This document shows, piece by piece, positions 1 through 11,959 of a stretch of DNA of 64,000 bases. This DNA is from Diphasiastrum complanatum (taxonomy: Eukaryota > Streptophyta > Lycopodiopsida > Lycopodiales > Lycopodiaceae), in contig MU832651.1 in the NCBI GenBank assembly GCA_029204225.1, positions 1 to 64,000 of the forward strand. The letters are read 5' to 3'. The stretch's first letter is position 1; each line of letters starts with the position of its first letter. Below the pieces are notes generated by a model. That model did not search any database. It worked only from the letters and a program-made list of their open reading frames with translations, and was not told the DNA's origin. A program made the translations under genes and the position numbers.

Positions 1-1009
1 ATAGATTGATCTATGTAAGTCATTGTAAGAAAGTAAGGTGGAGAATATGTCCTTTTGATATGTCATGTGGGAACTTGCCCCACTATCAATCCACCAAGAA
101 TCATTGGTGTTGCTCTTGGATGATGGTGGTTTGTTGGAAACCATCAAGGATGACTCTCATCCTCCTCTTCCTCCTGATGTGCAATGTTGCTTTGTTTGCT
201 CTCTTGTGCCTTCTTCTTCTTGAGACATTCTGATGCAAAATGTCCTTTCTTTCCACAGAAAAACATTTGTACTTGGACTTGTCTTTGATCTTGCCCTTTG
301 AGCTGGAAGCCTCATCCTCCTCCTTGGTCTCCTTGAAGTGCTTCTTCTTGCCATTGGTCTTCTTCTTGCTTTTGAATGAGAAATTAGCTTTCTCATCACC
401 ATCCTGCAGAGAAATAGCATTCATTCTTGCATTGGTATGCAACATCCTACACTCTTCAGCTACTAATACACTGTGTAGCTTTTCTATAGTAGGCAAAGTG
501 TCTTGGATTGCAAAGCTTTGGACCAAATTTGTAGAGCCACTTCCTAGACCATTTAGGACAATCTGAACAAGCTCACTATCTTGAATCTTCTCTCCAATGG
601 AAGCTAACTCCCTATTAAGAGACTTGATTCTTAGCACATAATCTTGTGCATTCTCATCACCTCTTCATGCTTTGTAGAATCTGATTCCTAAGCATGAGAA
701 CCCTCGAAGTGTTACTAGACTCATAGATAGATTTTAAAGATTCCCAAGCCTCTTAGCACTCTTACATGATGATACTTCCCTTAAAAGATCATTGCTTACA
801 TTCATCTTAATACAGTGAAGTGCAAGCCTAGACCTCTTCTTGTATCTCACTAATGTCTGTGCACCTAGAGGTTCATCTTCATCATCTATTAGAAACTCAT
901 AAAGATCCTGGAGCACCATTAGTGGCTCCATCCTCACTTTTCAAATAGCATAATTGGTAGAATTTAACCTCTCACTAGCTTCTAGAAGGTAGGTTCCCAC
1001 TGATCCCAT
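1..1009 (-). pseudogene. Ty1/copia gag-protease remnant (element A1)
   Basis: Minus-strand reading from an ATG at 1009 begins MGSVGTYLLEASERL, the same start as the better-preserved element at 50331. It continues through a UBN2-type gag, a lysine-rich linker and a retroviral-type aspartic protease whose WWIDSGASSHM motif lies at about 62-99. In copia elements gag forms the particle and the protease processes the polyprotein. The copy is dead: the conserved Trp about 23 codons in is a TGA stop, there are frameshifts near 640-740, and one T is missing in the run inside the zinc knuckle (about 240-285), which shifts CFFCGKKGH out of frame. The coding region runs off the left edge, so integrase and RT are not visible. 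The family call is firm; the exact lineage is not. Confidence 0.9.
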
Positions 1010-1628
1010 CTTACTAGCAAGATTCTACACACAAGATATAGATTTGTTTGGACCTGAAACTCACAAAGGTTTCTAACTTGCAATGTTTCACTCAAATGTT
1101 GACTTCTAATCCAACAGATGGATTTGTAATCACAGTTCTATCACTCCCTCACAAGCTGGAATGAAGATAAGATGAGATGAAAACTACACTCAAGCAAATC
1201 TTGCCAATCTTGCTATTCTTGGACAAAAACTGACTCTATCTCTCTCATATCACTTTGATGTACTTTCAAGACCTGGTTTCCACTTTAAGAAGGTCTGAAA
1301 TCAGCCTAGATTAATTAGTTTTCATGAAACAAATTCAAAACTAATCAAGGGCAAGTGATCTTGGTAGCTTATCCTAGGATTTGCACCAAAAATTACATCA
1401 AACTGACACCATATGAATTTTCTATGATCCAATGAATATGGGTTATTAAATGCTAGTTCAGAGATGCCCACACATGTGAACAGTACGGGCTTTGATCCTG
1501 AAAAAGTTTGGGATCAAATCCCCTCACCAAAACCTGGATACCAGCTCGCCCTTCCAATACTAGCTTTTTGCACCAAAACCTGCTAAAACTGGATTAGATT
1601 CAGACACAGATCAATGGCCTTGTACTTG
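1010..1628 (-). other. Untranslated leader of copia element A1
   Basis: This stretch lies between the primer-binding site and the gag start of the minus-strand element. I see no open frame of note. Its position matches the leader at 49721-50330 of the related plus-strand element. Confidence 0.6.
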
Positions 1629-1640
1629 GCTCTGATACCA
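1629..1640 (-). other. Primer-binding site, initiator-Met tRNA type
   Basis: The minus strand reads TGGTATCAGAGC, the standard complement to the 3' end of plant initiator tRNA-Met, directly next to an LTR ending in CA. It primes minus-strand DNA synthesis in LTR retrotransposons. Confidence 0.85.
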
Positions 1641-2264
1641 TGTGAAAAGTACAGTACTAAGGACCATAAATGGATCTTTGAATGATCCACAAGGTGATTG
1701 TATGCAAGTAGAGACAATCAAAGCATTGATCAAATAGTCTAATCCAACTCCACACGTGTGGAAATAAGGCTATAGTACGGCCTGTAGACAGTGTTTACAA
1801 AGTGCCAAATCTGGGTTTCATTGGAAAAATAGAGTAATCACCATACAATGAGAGGAAACTCGAGTTTCTCCTTGAGGCTCCAAAAAGTTTCTATCTTCTC
1901 ACTATGGAGAATGGAAATACATAGTAAAACACACTTCCTTTGCAAAGTTAGGTGAAAATCCAGCATGTAATAAGGAAGTAGACTCCACTTTCTTGCCCTA
2001 AATGTGAAAACCCTAGCCTAGATCCAAGAGTCATGCTTGGTAGGTGCATGGTAGGTACAAATCTCATCATAAATCATGGTCTAGATCCTACAAAGTAGGA
2101 ATCACTACCAAATTGACACAACCACTCCTCTTGACTCGTGGTAACCTACTTTAGGTGTGTATGTACAAGTGGCACTTTGGCCATTCAAGTAACCAACAAA
2201 CAATATTGACAAAATGTACAATATTCTACATGGCTAGATTTGCCAATGTAGGCAATTTTTCACA
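1641..2264 (-). mobile_element. 5' LTR of copia element A1
   Basis: On the minus strand the repeat starts TGTGAAAAATTGCC at 2264 and ends TTTTCACA at 1641, directly abutting the primer-binding site, so it is a TG...CA LTR of about 624 bp. Parts of it recur at 35202-35540 (plus) and 40161-40620 (minus). The partner LTR lies outside the window. Confidence 0.8.
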
Positions 2265-2410
2265 CACTCAAGCAACCCATGCATGACCCAAGTTGTCGTT
2301 GGCGGGACGCGTGTCCCGTCGACTTGCCTTGTGGCGAGGCCAGTTGATCCTTATCGACTGATAGGACCCACAATACAGTAGCACAGTGATTCTACTTCAA
2401 TTCTAACTCC
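2263..2410. repeat. Dispersed repeat with two G+C-rich hairpins, copy 1
   Basis: About 145 bp here are closely matched by 55920-56065. Both copies hold a GGGAC/GTCCC stem followed by a GCCTYG/CGAGGC stem with loop TGG. The differences between copies fall mostly outside the first stem. The class of the repeat is unknown. Confidence 0.7.
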
Positions 2411-2497
2411 TTGCCCAAGGGCAGGGCCCCAACCTACAAGGAAGGCTCGAGGTTCTCGGGTCGGGCCTTCCACGAGGTAATGCCAAGTGAGAAGGTA

Positions 2498-2592
2498 GAG
2501 AGAGAACACACATTCTTTAGAGAGAATGTACATTTTGTAGAAAGAGAACGCACATTCTGTAGAGAGAGAATGCACATTTTAGAGAGAGAGAA
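2498..2592. repeat. Purine-rich minisatellite, 20-22 bp unit
   Basis: Four to five imperfect units of the form GAGAGAGAAYRCACATTYTRTA follow one another. Units alternate between about 22 and 20 bp. Reading frames through it are low-complexity artefacts. Confidence 0.75.
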
Positions 2593-2888
2593 TGATAGAT
2601 TCTTGAGGAGAGAGAAAGGTGGATGTTTATTCGGATTATGGAGTTGCTTTCAAAATACAAAGCAAACCTAAGCACTTGGCATTATGTCTAGGACGATTCC
2701 CATATCTACAATAAATGTATTTATTCTCTCGCGATAGATTTTTCCATTCAAGATTTCATACATTCTTGCAACCTCATTCAATTGTTCTATAATATTTGTT
2801 GCAATAAGTGTTACAATATAAAAAATATTAATTATTGATGAGTATGCCATTAGAAAAAAAATTACAAAAAACAAGCTCATACAACATC

Positions 2889-4199
<1,311 letters not shown>

Positions 4200-4230
4200 C
4201 ACTACAACAAGACGCGCGATTTTCAGCGCT
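4200..4230 (+). mobile_element. Possible CACTA (En/Spm) transposon terminus
   Basis: The sequence CACTACAACAAGACGCGCG at 4200 resembles the CACTACAA-type terminal inverted repeats of plant CACTA transposons. The matching inverted end was not found, so this may be a lone end or chance. Confidence 0.35.
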
Positions 4231-4720
4231 TTTTGGCATCTTTTTAATGATAGAATTTAAAATGAGATGCAAGGGAAGTGAAAAGCTTGAGCGTCGGGTC
4301 CGCCATTTGGCCTCGGTATAAGCCTTGCAAATTTTAGGCTCAGCTCTTTGTACTGAAAATTTAGATAACTTGAAAATATCTCTTTGTATGGGAAAGGCGT
4401 AGATTTGATATCGCTTTCATAAAATTCAAGAACCTTATTAACTGGTGACAGAGGCCTTTCTTTGAAATGTTCGCCCCTGTCGCTTCTGACTTTCGACTTT
4501 GGAACTCCTTTGAGCTCCTGATTTTTCCTTGATGCACTTTGTGTTGAGCTCCCTGAGCTCCAGATTTGATCAGTTCCACATAGGTATCAAGGCTCACTGA
4601 GCCAAAGGATTTATCGTTTGATTGCCCACTTTATGGTCCACTCTGTGCCTTGTTGCTGCAGCACCTTGATTTCTCTCCTTGTCCCAGCCTGATCTTGATA
4701 GTATATTGGCTTGTGTTACG

Positions 4721-5095
4721 TGTAAGGCAGCTGATCAATGAAGGAATTGCGAAAGTTGAGTCTTGCATGAGAGACTTGGTATTTCAAACGGACGCTAAGG
4801 GACAGTTCGTCTTGAGATCGGACTAGTGCAAACTCTGGGTGCATGTGTCTGATTCAAAGAGAGCTACTTAAAGCCAAGCTTGATGTACACTTCTTGTTTT
4901 GACTGTGAGGCAACTGACCAGTGATGGAATTGTGAAAGTCAAGTTTTGCGTGACGGACATGGTGCTTCAAACAAACGCGAAGATATAGTTCGTATGCGGA
5001 TCAAACTGGTGCGACCCTTTGGCTTTCCACAAGGTCAGTGGTTACATTTGGGCTTATTCAAAGAGCTACTTTAAGCTGGGTGAGAGGTGCATTGC
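4721..5095. repeat. Diverged tandem duplication, about 183 bp unit
   Basis: The segment starting TGTAAGGCAGCTGATC at 4721 is repeated from 4904 as TGTGAGGCAACTGACC. Matches continue through the AAAGAGCTACTT block of both units. It is noncoding in both copies. Confidence 0.7.
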
Positions 5096-5881
5096 AGAGT
5101 ACTCAATCTTTGTCTACTTTAAAGATTCTCGTGTGAGTATGGCTAGGTCACCTTGAATTTGCTCCCGTTTTGATCAACTTTCATTCAAAATTTGCCCCAA
5201 GAGAGAGGTGTGTGTGATAGTTCCCCTCCACTTATAAAATCAGCTGATCGGACTTTGCTTCCCATCTGCTAGGATTATGGCTCGATCCAACTTGTTGCCA
5301 ATCTCTGAAGAGGATCCTAGTCTTTCCTCTTTGAGGAAAAACCCAACTGATACTGGATATCACCCATGCTCAGTGAGTTTCAATTTCGAAGGTGGCCGTC
5401 CCAAAATGAAGACCAACTGCTCCATAGAAGATCTCCCCTGAAATTGTCCTTTCCAACTTTTGACTTTGCTTGCGTCTGGTGGGCGTTGTCGCAAATGAAA
5501 CTAACCCAAGAAACAGGCTAGCCATTCATCCTTTGCAAACATTGGTCGTTTCGTTGTCGTTCACGTGCAAATACTTGAACTGCAAATCTGCCCCACAGAT
5601 TCTGTAGTCCTCTTTGTTTGATGACATCAGCCTTCAAAAGAAAGGTTCCTTCTCGAGCCATCAACTCCTTGTATTACAAGCAATCATGCAAACCAGGCAA
5701 AGCACGAGTACTAAGACTCACCACGAATACATACAAGTAAGACACTCAGGCAGGTTTACTAACAAGTAACAAAGACAAGGTCCCCCTTTGAGATGGTCCT
5801 ACCAACAGACCTTTGTCTGGCCGCGCCCATACAAATCGATCACAGAATCAGCCCACATAGGACACCCCTCCAACTATTCGT
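5096..5881. other. Intergenic DNA, nothing recognised
   Basis: No frame of convincing length or composition. The right end merges into the tandem array. Confidence 0.5.
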
Positions 5882-6660
5882 GCTTTCACCATTAAGCAGC
5901 ACATTGCCTCAGTCACGCCCCATCACTTTTTGGTCGATAGCCCTTATAGCTAAACGATCGGCAGCTATCCTTGAATATACCACCCCCGTGGACGCACCCA
6001 TGCTTTCACCATTAGGCAGCACATTGCCTTAGTAATGCCCCCACCAAATCTAGTTGATAGCCCTTATAGCTAAACGATCGGCAACATACCCCCCAATCGT
6101 GAACGCACCCGTGCTTTCACCATTAGGCAGCACATTGCCTCAGTAACGCCCCCACCAAATTTGGTCGATACCCCTTATAGCTATACGAACGGCAGCTATC
6201 CTTGAATATACCACCCCCGTGGATGCACCCGTGCTTTCACCATTAGGCAGCACATTGCCTCAGTAATGCCCCCACCAAATCTAGTCGATAGCCCTTATAG
6301 CTAAACGATCGGCAGCATACCACCCAAATCGTGGATGCACCCGTGCTTTCACCGTTAGACAGCACATTGCCTCAGTAACGCCCCCACCAAATTTGGTCGA
6401 TAGCCCTTATAGCTAAACGAACGGTGGCTATCGCGAATATGTCACCCCGCACCCCACAAGGCACAGACCGTGCTTACACCAACCTAATGGCAGCACATTG
6501 CCTCATCTGTCCTACGTGCAGACGGCGCCAGGCCCGAACCGCGAAAACTGACCGTGCTTACACCTCAAGGGCAGCACCTTGACTCATCAAGCCCCCGTTC
6601 TGTCGACCACCCCGACCGTGGATGCACCCGTGGTTACACTGTGGACAGCACCTTGCACAA
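5882..6660. repeat. Tandem array, 111-127 bp units
   Basis: The phrase GCTTTCACCATTAGGCAGC or a variant recurs at 5882, 6002, 6113, 6233, 6345, 6472 and 6555. Steps are 120, 111, 120, 112, 127 and 83 bp, so the first four alternate long and short. Each unit also carries CCCTTATAGCTAAACGATCGG. The right end decays. A minus-strand primer-binding site follows at 6728, so the array may sit in the leader of a retroelement. Confidence 0.88.
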
Positions 6661-6727
6661 CAGTTGTCTTGATAAACTCCAAACAGTGGCCATTTCCGTG
6701 AGATCCGCATAGCTGACCGGCCAGTCA

Positions 6728-6739
6728 GCTCTGATACCA
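6728..6739 (-). other. Primer-binding-site-like sequence
   Basis: The minus strand reads TGGTATCAGAGC, identical to the sites at 1629 and 49709. The tandem array lies on its internal side and an LTR-like segment on the other. Confidence 0.6.
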
Positions 6740-6741
6740 CA

Positions 6742-7088
6742 TGTAGCGCAGGCATCCCAAAGGGAGCCGGGAACCACGACTTAGCTTTTCAGCCTTCAAC
6801 CATTCACGTTCATGCAAGGAACACTCAGAACCACAAGCCACGACAGATATGGAGACAACCAGTTCATGGACCAAGCCAAGTGACAAAATAGGGTTTGGAC
6901 CTGTTATAAAAGGATGTAACTCGTGGAAAGACACATACTTTCAATTGCAACTTGCATTAGGCTTTCCAAACTCGTAAAATCATCTCAACAACATACCACT
7001 GGCGCCATGGACCGAATGGTCCCACTGGCGTCCCGAGATACGACCCTCAGCTATGTGCCAACTTAAAAATTTTGAAAGCGGCCTTACA
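6742..7088 (-). mobile_element. Possible LTR next to the 6728 primer-binding site
   Basis: Placed by its position beside the primer-binding site and by TG...CA-type ends (TGTAGCGC... to ...CCTTACA). It contains about 53 bp (6883-6935) nearly identical to the TATA region of the plus-strand LTR at 10728-11288. That TATA block points in the plus direction, which conflicts with a minus-strand LTR, so the boundaries and orientation are uncertain. Confidence 0.3.
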
Positions 7089-7652
7089 ACTAGCGCTTTT
7101 ACCGAACACTGAAACCCAGAAGGTAATCAGAGTCAGTTTGAGAAAAATCCCACTTTATTGATAAATCTGAGAAGGTTACATTTCAATTGTGTGATCAACC
7201 CTAGTCTCCGGGGCGCTAGCATGCCAAGGTGAGAACCATGACAACATTCCAGCAAGGGAGGCTGAGACTTGGTTGGAGCTCGCCCTGAGTCGCAACCCGC
7301 ACTCCCCTATAGTATTGGTGGGATTTGGCACCCCCCCTCATACCAAGCACTCTACCCAGGCTGGTAAAGCACATTTTTCTCTCTCTATAATTTTCTCTTT
7401 CTAGATCTTCATTTTCTCTCTCTAGATCTTATTGATCTCCAGGCTTCCTTTAATCATGCCTAGATCATCTGAGGTGATTGCACATCGATCTGAGCTCTCT
7501 GGACTTCGCTAGAACTGATCAAAGATTTTCAGCCATAGGAACTTGGCGCCGGCTGGATTCTGGTCACAGTGGCGCCGGGAGTGGCGTCGGCGCCGGGAGC
7601 AGCAGGGGCGGTGCTGGCGCCGGAAGTAAAGCTTATGAAGATAGCTTTACAA

Positions 7653-7654
<2 letters not shown>
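7089..7654. other. Intergenic DNA with a GGCGCC-rich patch
   Basis: No gene seen. Around 7545-7625 the octamer GGCGCCGG and close variants recur about four times, an unusually G+C-rich patch for this window. Confidence 0.5.
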
Positions 7655-7693
<39 letters not shown>

Positions 7694-7820
7694 CTTAAAT
7701 TCAAAATGCAAGACACAACACATATACACTTCTTCTTTCTTCCCCCCTACTTATCTCTCTCTCTCTCTCTCTCTCTCAAATCTTAAATCAAAGTAAAATG
7801 CTAAACATGTTCACAAAAAA

Positions 7821-7908
<88 letters not shown>

Positions 7909-8240
7909 CTTAGTCCTAAATAAATATAAATCTAACAATCTATTACTACCCATAGACTATGTATTTATCTATAATCTTAAATTCTAAATCAATGCAAAAT
8001 ATTAAACACACACACACATCTCTTTTTTCTTTTCTTTTTCTCTCTCTCTCTCTCTCACACACACACATTATAAATTTAACAATCTATTACTACCCAACAC
8101 TATCTATATCTATTTGTCTATTAACCTGAATTATAGATCAATGCAAAATTCAAAACACATACACATCCTCTCAAACACACACATACACTATCTTAAATAA
8201 TTCTAACAATCTATTATAAACACTATAAAAAATCAATCTA

Positions 8241-8318
<78 letters not shown>

Positions 8319-8582
8319 AAACTTTATTTTTTGAGAAATAAAACAAAACATAAACTCCAAAATCTTTCAATATCTTCAAGCATACATCTACACTCCACCT
8401 CTTCTCTCTCTTTCTCTCTCACAAATTACAAATGTAATCATATATTATTACCAAACACTATTCTAAATAATACTAAAAATCTATTACAAGACCATTCAAA
8501 ACCATATTCATACTAACAATATTCAAAACCATTCTGAATCAATACAAAGTTTAAAAACATGCACTTTCTCTATCTCTTTCTA

Positions 8583-8627
<45 letters not shown>

Positions 8628-8710
8628 CTCTCTCTATCTCTTTCTATCTTTCACACACACACACACACACACACTCTCTCTCTCTCTCTATCTCTTTCTA
8701 TCTTTCACAC
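7655..8710. repeat. Compound CT/CA microsatellite block
   Basis: CT tracts lie at 7655-7691, 7754-7777, 7826-7905, 8039-8056 and 8243-8317. CA tracts lie near 8588-8624 and 8651-8672. Between them the phrase AACAATCTATTACTACCCA and the phrase ATCAATGCAAAATTCAAAACAC recur with variations, so the block appears to be a repeated composite unit rather than independent microsatellites. Confidence 0.85.
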
Positions 8711-8914
8711 TCTCTATCTCTAGATCTTCTCAAAACAAACAAACAAACACCAATCTCAAACAAACAAAACAAACAAAAATCAAGCACCAACCTCAAACAC
8801 TAATCTTGAAGCATTGATCTTCAATCACCCTCAATCGCTCCAAAGATGCTCCAACCTCCAAAAAACAGAGTGAGAGAGAAGGTGCTGGATCACACGAATA
8901 CGAAAAACCAAACA
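8711..8914. other. CAAA-rich spacer
   Basis: A run of AAACAAACAAAC-type simple sequence followed by unique DNA. No gene seen. Confidence 0.5.
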
Positions 8915-9300
8915 GACGTCGGAATCCGACGTCTTTAAAACACGTCAGATTCCAACATCCGTGCCCATTCAAGCCTAGATGACAGGTCCCAAAAGCCGTG
9001 AACAGGCTTTTGGATTGCGAACATGGACATCGGATTCCAATGTTTGTCAAATTCCGACGTCCACATCGGATTACACATATTTTTTATTTTTGAAAAAACA
9101 TGTCATGCCATATCCATGTCTGAATGTCAAAATCTGACATGTCGGATTCTGACGTACCTTTCAAAAATTGGTTGCCGCCCATATTTCTAGATCACTGGAC
9201 TCTGATTTTTGGATTTTTTACTTAAATGTTGTATTCCGACGTGTCGGATTGTGACGGATTATGAAATTTTCAAAAATACGTCGGACGCTCACGTCGAAAT
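8915..9300. repeat. Cluster of GTCGGATTCYGACGT motifs
   Basis: The 19 bp near-palindrome GACGTCGGAATCCGACGTC at 8915-8933 is followed by many degenerate half- and full-motifs (TCGGATTCCAATGT, AATTCCGACGTCC, GTCGGATTCTGACGT, ATTCCGACGTGTCGG) up to the edge of the copia remnant. The function is unknown. Confidence 0.75.
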
Positions 9301-9304
9301 CTGC

Positions 9305-10727
9305 ACGATATGTTATTGCGTGGATCTTCAAGGTGAAGACAAACCAAGATGGATCTATCAACAAGAACAAGGCAAGGTTACTGGCAAAAGAATATGTTAA
9401 AGAACAAGGGATTGACTATGATGAGACCTTTGCACCTGTGGCAAAGATGGTAAGCATTTGAGTCATCATCTCACTTGCTACACTTTATGGATGGGATCTA
9501 TGGCAAATGGATATTACAAATGCATTCTTGAATGGTGATTTTGAGGAGGAAGTGTACATGGACCAACCCGAGAGCTACAATTCTACTACAAAGCCAAATC
9601 ATGTGTGTCTTCTATAAAAGAGTTTGTATGGCCTTAAGCAAGCACCAAGGAGTTGGTATGCTAAGCCTAACTCTTTTTTCCTCTCTCAAGGCTTTGTTAT
9701 GAGTGAGTATGATCATTCACTTTATTATAGGTTTGCTGAAAATGATATTACCATCTTGCTAATCTATGTGGATGATATCATCTTGAGTGGTGGAAACAAT
9801 CAAGATGAGGAGGATATCAAGAGCGCTCTTAAGAAGGAGTTTGAGGTGCATAATCTTAGTAACTTGCATTACATTTTGGGAATAGAAGTCAATATATCTT
9901 CTCAATCTACCTTCATTTTTCAAGAGAAGTATGGTAATTCTATTCTAGAAAGATTTCATATGGTAGACACAAAAGCTAGTGATACACCTATGAAGTATCA
10001 TGTAAAGCTAACTATAAGAGTTAGTGAAAGATCCTTCAAGGACATTACTCTCTACAAGAAGCTAGTTGGATCACTCATCTATCTAATCATTACTAGACTA
10101 GATCTAAGCTATTGTGTTGGAAGATTGAGTCAATTCATGCAAGATCCTAATGAGGAGCATTGGAAGCTAGGAAAACGAGTTTTGAGGTATATCATTAGAA
10201 CTCAAGATTTTGGCATATTGTATGAGGGATCATCACCTAACCTTTTTGGATTTTTAGATTCGGACTATGCTGGAGATATAATGGATAGGAAATCCATTAG
10301 TGCTCATTGTATTTTCATAGGTGATGGAGCTATATGGATGTCAAGTAAACAAGCCACTATCTCATTGTCATCTAGTGAGGCCAAGTACAAAGCTCTTATA
10401 CATTGCACAAAGGAGATGGTATGGATCAAGAGGATGATCAAGGATCTTCACTTGCTGGATTATTTAGAGAGACCAATCATCTTTTGTGACAATCAAGCAG
10501 CCCAAAGGTTGGCAACAATCCTATCTTTCATGCTAGGAGCAAGCATATTGAGGTGCAATATCATTTTGTGAGGGAACAAGTCATTGCAAAGGAGGTGGAG
10601 CTTCAACATTTGTCTTCAAGAGAATTTGTAGCTGATATCAAAGCATTGGGAAAGGACTTGTTCATGAATCATAGGACATCACTTGGAGTATTATCGAAGT
10701 CCATGCTAAAACTAGTTGAAGAGGGAG
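9305..10727 (+). pseudogene. Ty1/copia reverse transcriptase-RNase H remnant (element B1)
   Basis: Starts abruptly inside RT ([20 protein letters not shown] near 9330). It continues through AFLNGDFEEEVYM, LYGLKQAPRSWY and the catalytic YVDD (about 9767-9778), then RNase H with SLSSSEAKYKAL, to a TGA just before the 3' LTR. Gag, protease and integrase are absent. Damage includes TGA at about 9462 (the related copy at 32167 still has CGA there), TAA at about 9616, a one-base loss near 10515 (GCAACAATCC against GCAAGCAATCC) and loss of the two codons for FT in the terminal DIFTKALG block. RT copies the element RNA and RNase H removes the template; neither can be made intact here. GAAGAGGGAG before the LTR is the likely polypurine tract. 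Confidence 0.93.
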
Positions 10728-11288
10728 TGTGAAAGATTCAACTAGTTTAGTCATATTTGTTACATTTGTTCATATGGCATTTGAGGCCAACTTTATATTA
10801 GACTTAGAATTTGACTTTTCAAAGTTAATTAGTCTAGATTTCATTTGAATAAACACTTCTTTGAAAGTGTGGGAAAGTTGGTGGTCAAGTTTGAATAGAT
10901 TTAAATTTGAATATTGGGTACATTGAATCTAGACCCAAAAATAGTAGGGTTTACATTTTGGAGGGAAAGCCAGGTGGCCAAATAGGGTTTGGACCTGTTA
11001 TAAAAGGATGTAACTCGTGGAGAAGCAGATCTCTCTTCTCTATCTCATTTCATGCTTATACATGGTTTTCTTGGGTTCTACTATCCGTTGGTGCACTTTA
11101 CTTGTAATTGCTTGCAATTCTATGTGTAGAACGATCATTATTTGCTATTTTTAGATCCACACGTGTGAAATACAGTAGCTTGTTGATCTTGTATGGACAA
11201 CAACTTCTTTTTGTGTTTCGATTAAGTTTTGATCAAGTTCTATTAGAGTTTGCATCTCATTCATGGAGTAGATGCTGATTTTTCTACA
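10728..11288 (+). mobile_element. 3' LTR of copia element B1
   Basis: Begins TGTGAAAGATTCAACTAG right after a purine tract and ends TTTTTCTACA, about 561 bp. Related LTRs start at 25709 and 33217. A promoter-like GTTATAAAAGG lies near 10998. The matching 5' LTR is not in the window, in keeping with the 5' truncation. Confidence 0.85.
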
Positions 11289-11955
11289 TTGGTAGGATTG
11301 TTGATTTTTGTTCTCTTTCTAACCCAAGATCAGTTTATGGATTTGGATCATCAATGATCTGAATTATTTCACACATGATTCATCATTCAAACTTGAAAGT
11401 TGACTCTTTTCAATTTCCATGGTTTATAACTTAACAATGATATTGAAAATTGCAATATACAAACTTCAGAATTTAAAGACTTGTTGATTTAGCATGGCCC
11501 ACTCCAAAAGCCCGGTCAAAAGTTTGAAGTTTGAATAATAGACCAAGTTTCCAACTTCCAACTTACTTAAACTTCAATTTCCAACTCTAAAGAATCCTTC
11601 TCCCATACATGTTACTCTTAACTCCAACTTTTAAAGTTTCAAATTTCAACCTTCAAGTTTTTTTGTGTTATAGACTTCATGGAAGTTAAAAAACTTGTAG
11701 AGCCTGAGGCCATGATTGATCTAGATTCTAGCCCTAGATTTTCTACTAAAATGCTTTACTTAGGATTTGATATGAGAAATGAAAAATACCTACAATCTTA
11801 TAGATTCTTTATGTGAAATTTAATATTGAAAATTCTGAATGAGATTTGCATGAAAGTCCCATCATATGTAAAATGAATATGAAGGGCAAGAAATCACACA
11901 AGATCCATGATTATTTTGAAAGAAGTGGAAATAAAGCACGAAGGGCAATCCTGAA
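11289..11955. other. Intergenic DNA, nothing recognised
   Basis: AT-rich DNA with CTTCCAACTT-type repetition near 11540-11660. No convincing gene. Confidence 0.5.
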
Positions 11956-11959
11956 CATC

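Noticed and set aside
5882-6660. Regularly spaced repeats resembling a CRISPR array
   Set aside because: Units are 111-127 bp tandem repeats without unique spacers, in a plant-type genome.
7478-7796. Frames of 66-102 codons rich in Gly-Ala then Leu-Ser
   Set aside because: Formed by the GGCGCC patch and CT tracts; no start context, domain or conservation visible.
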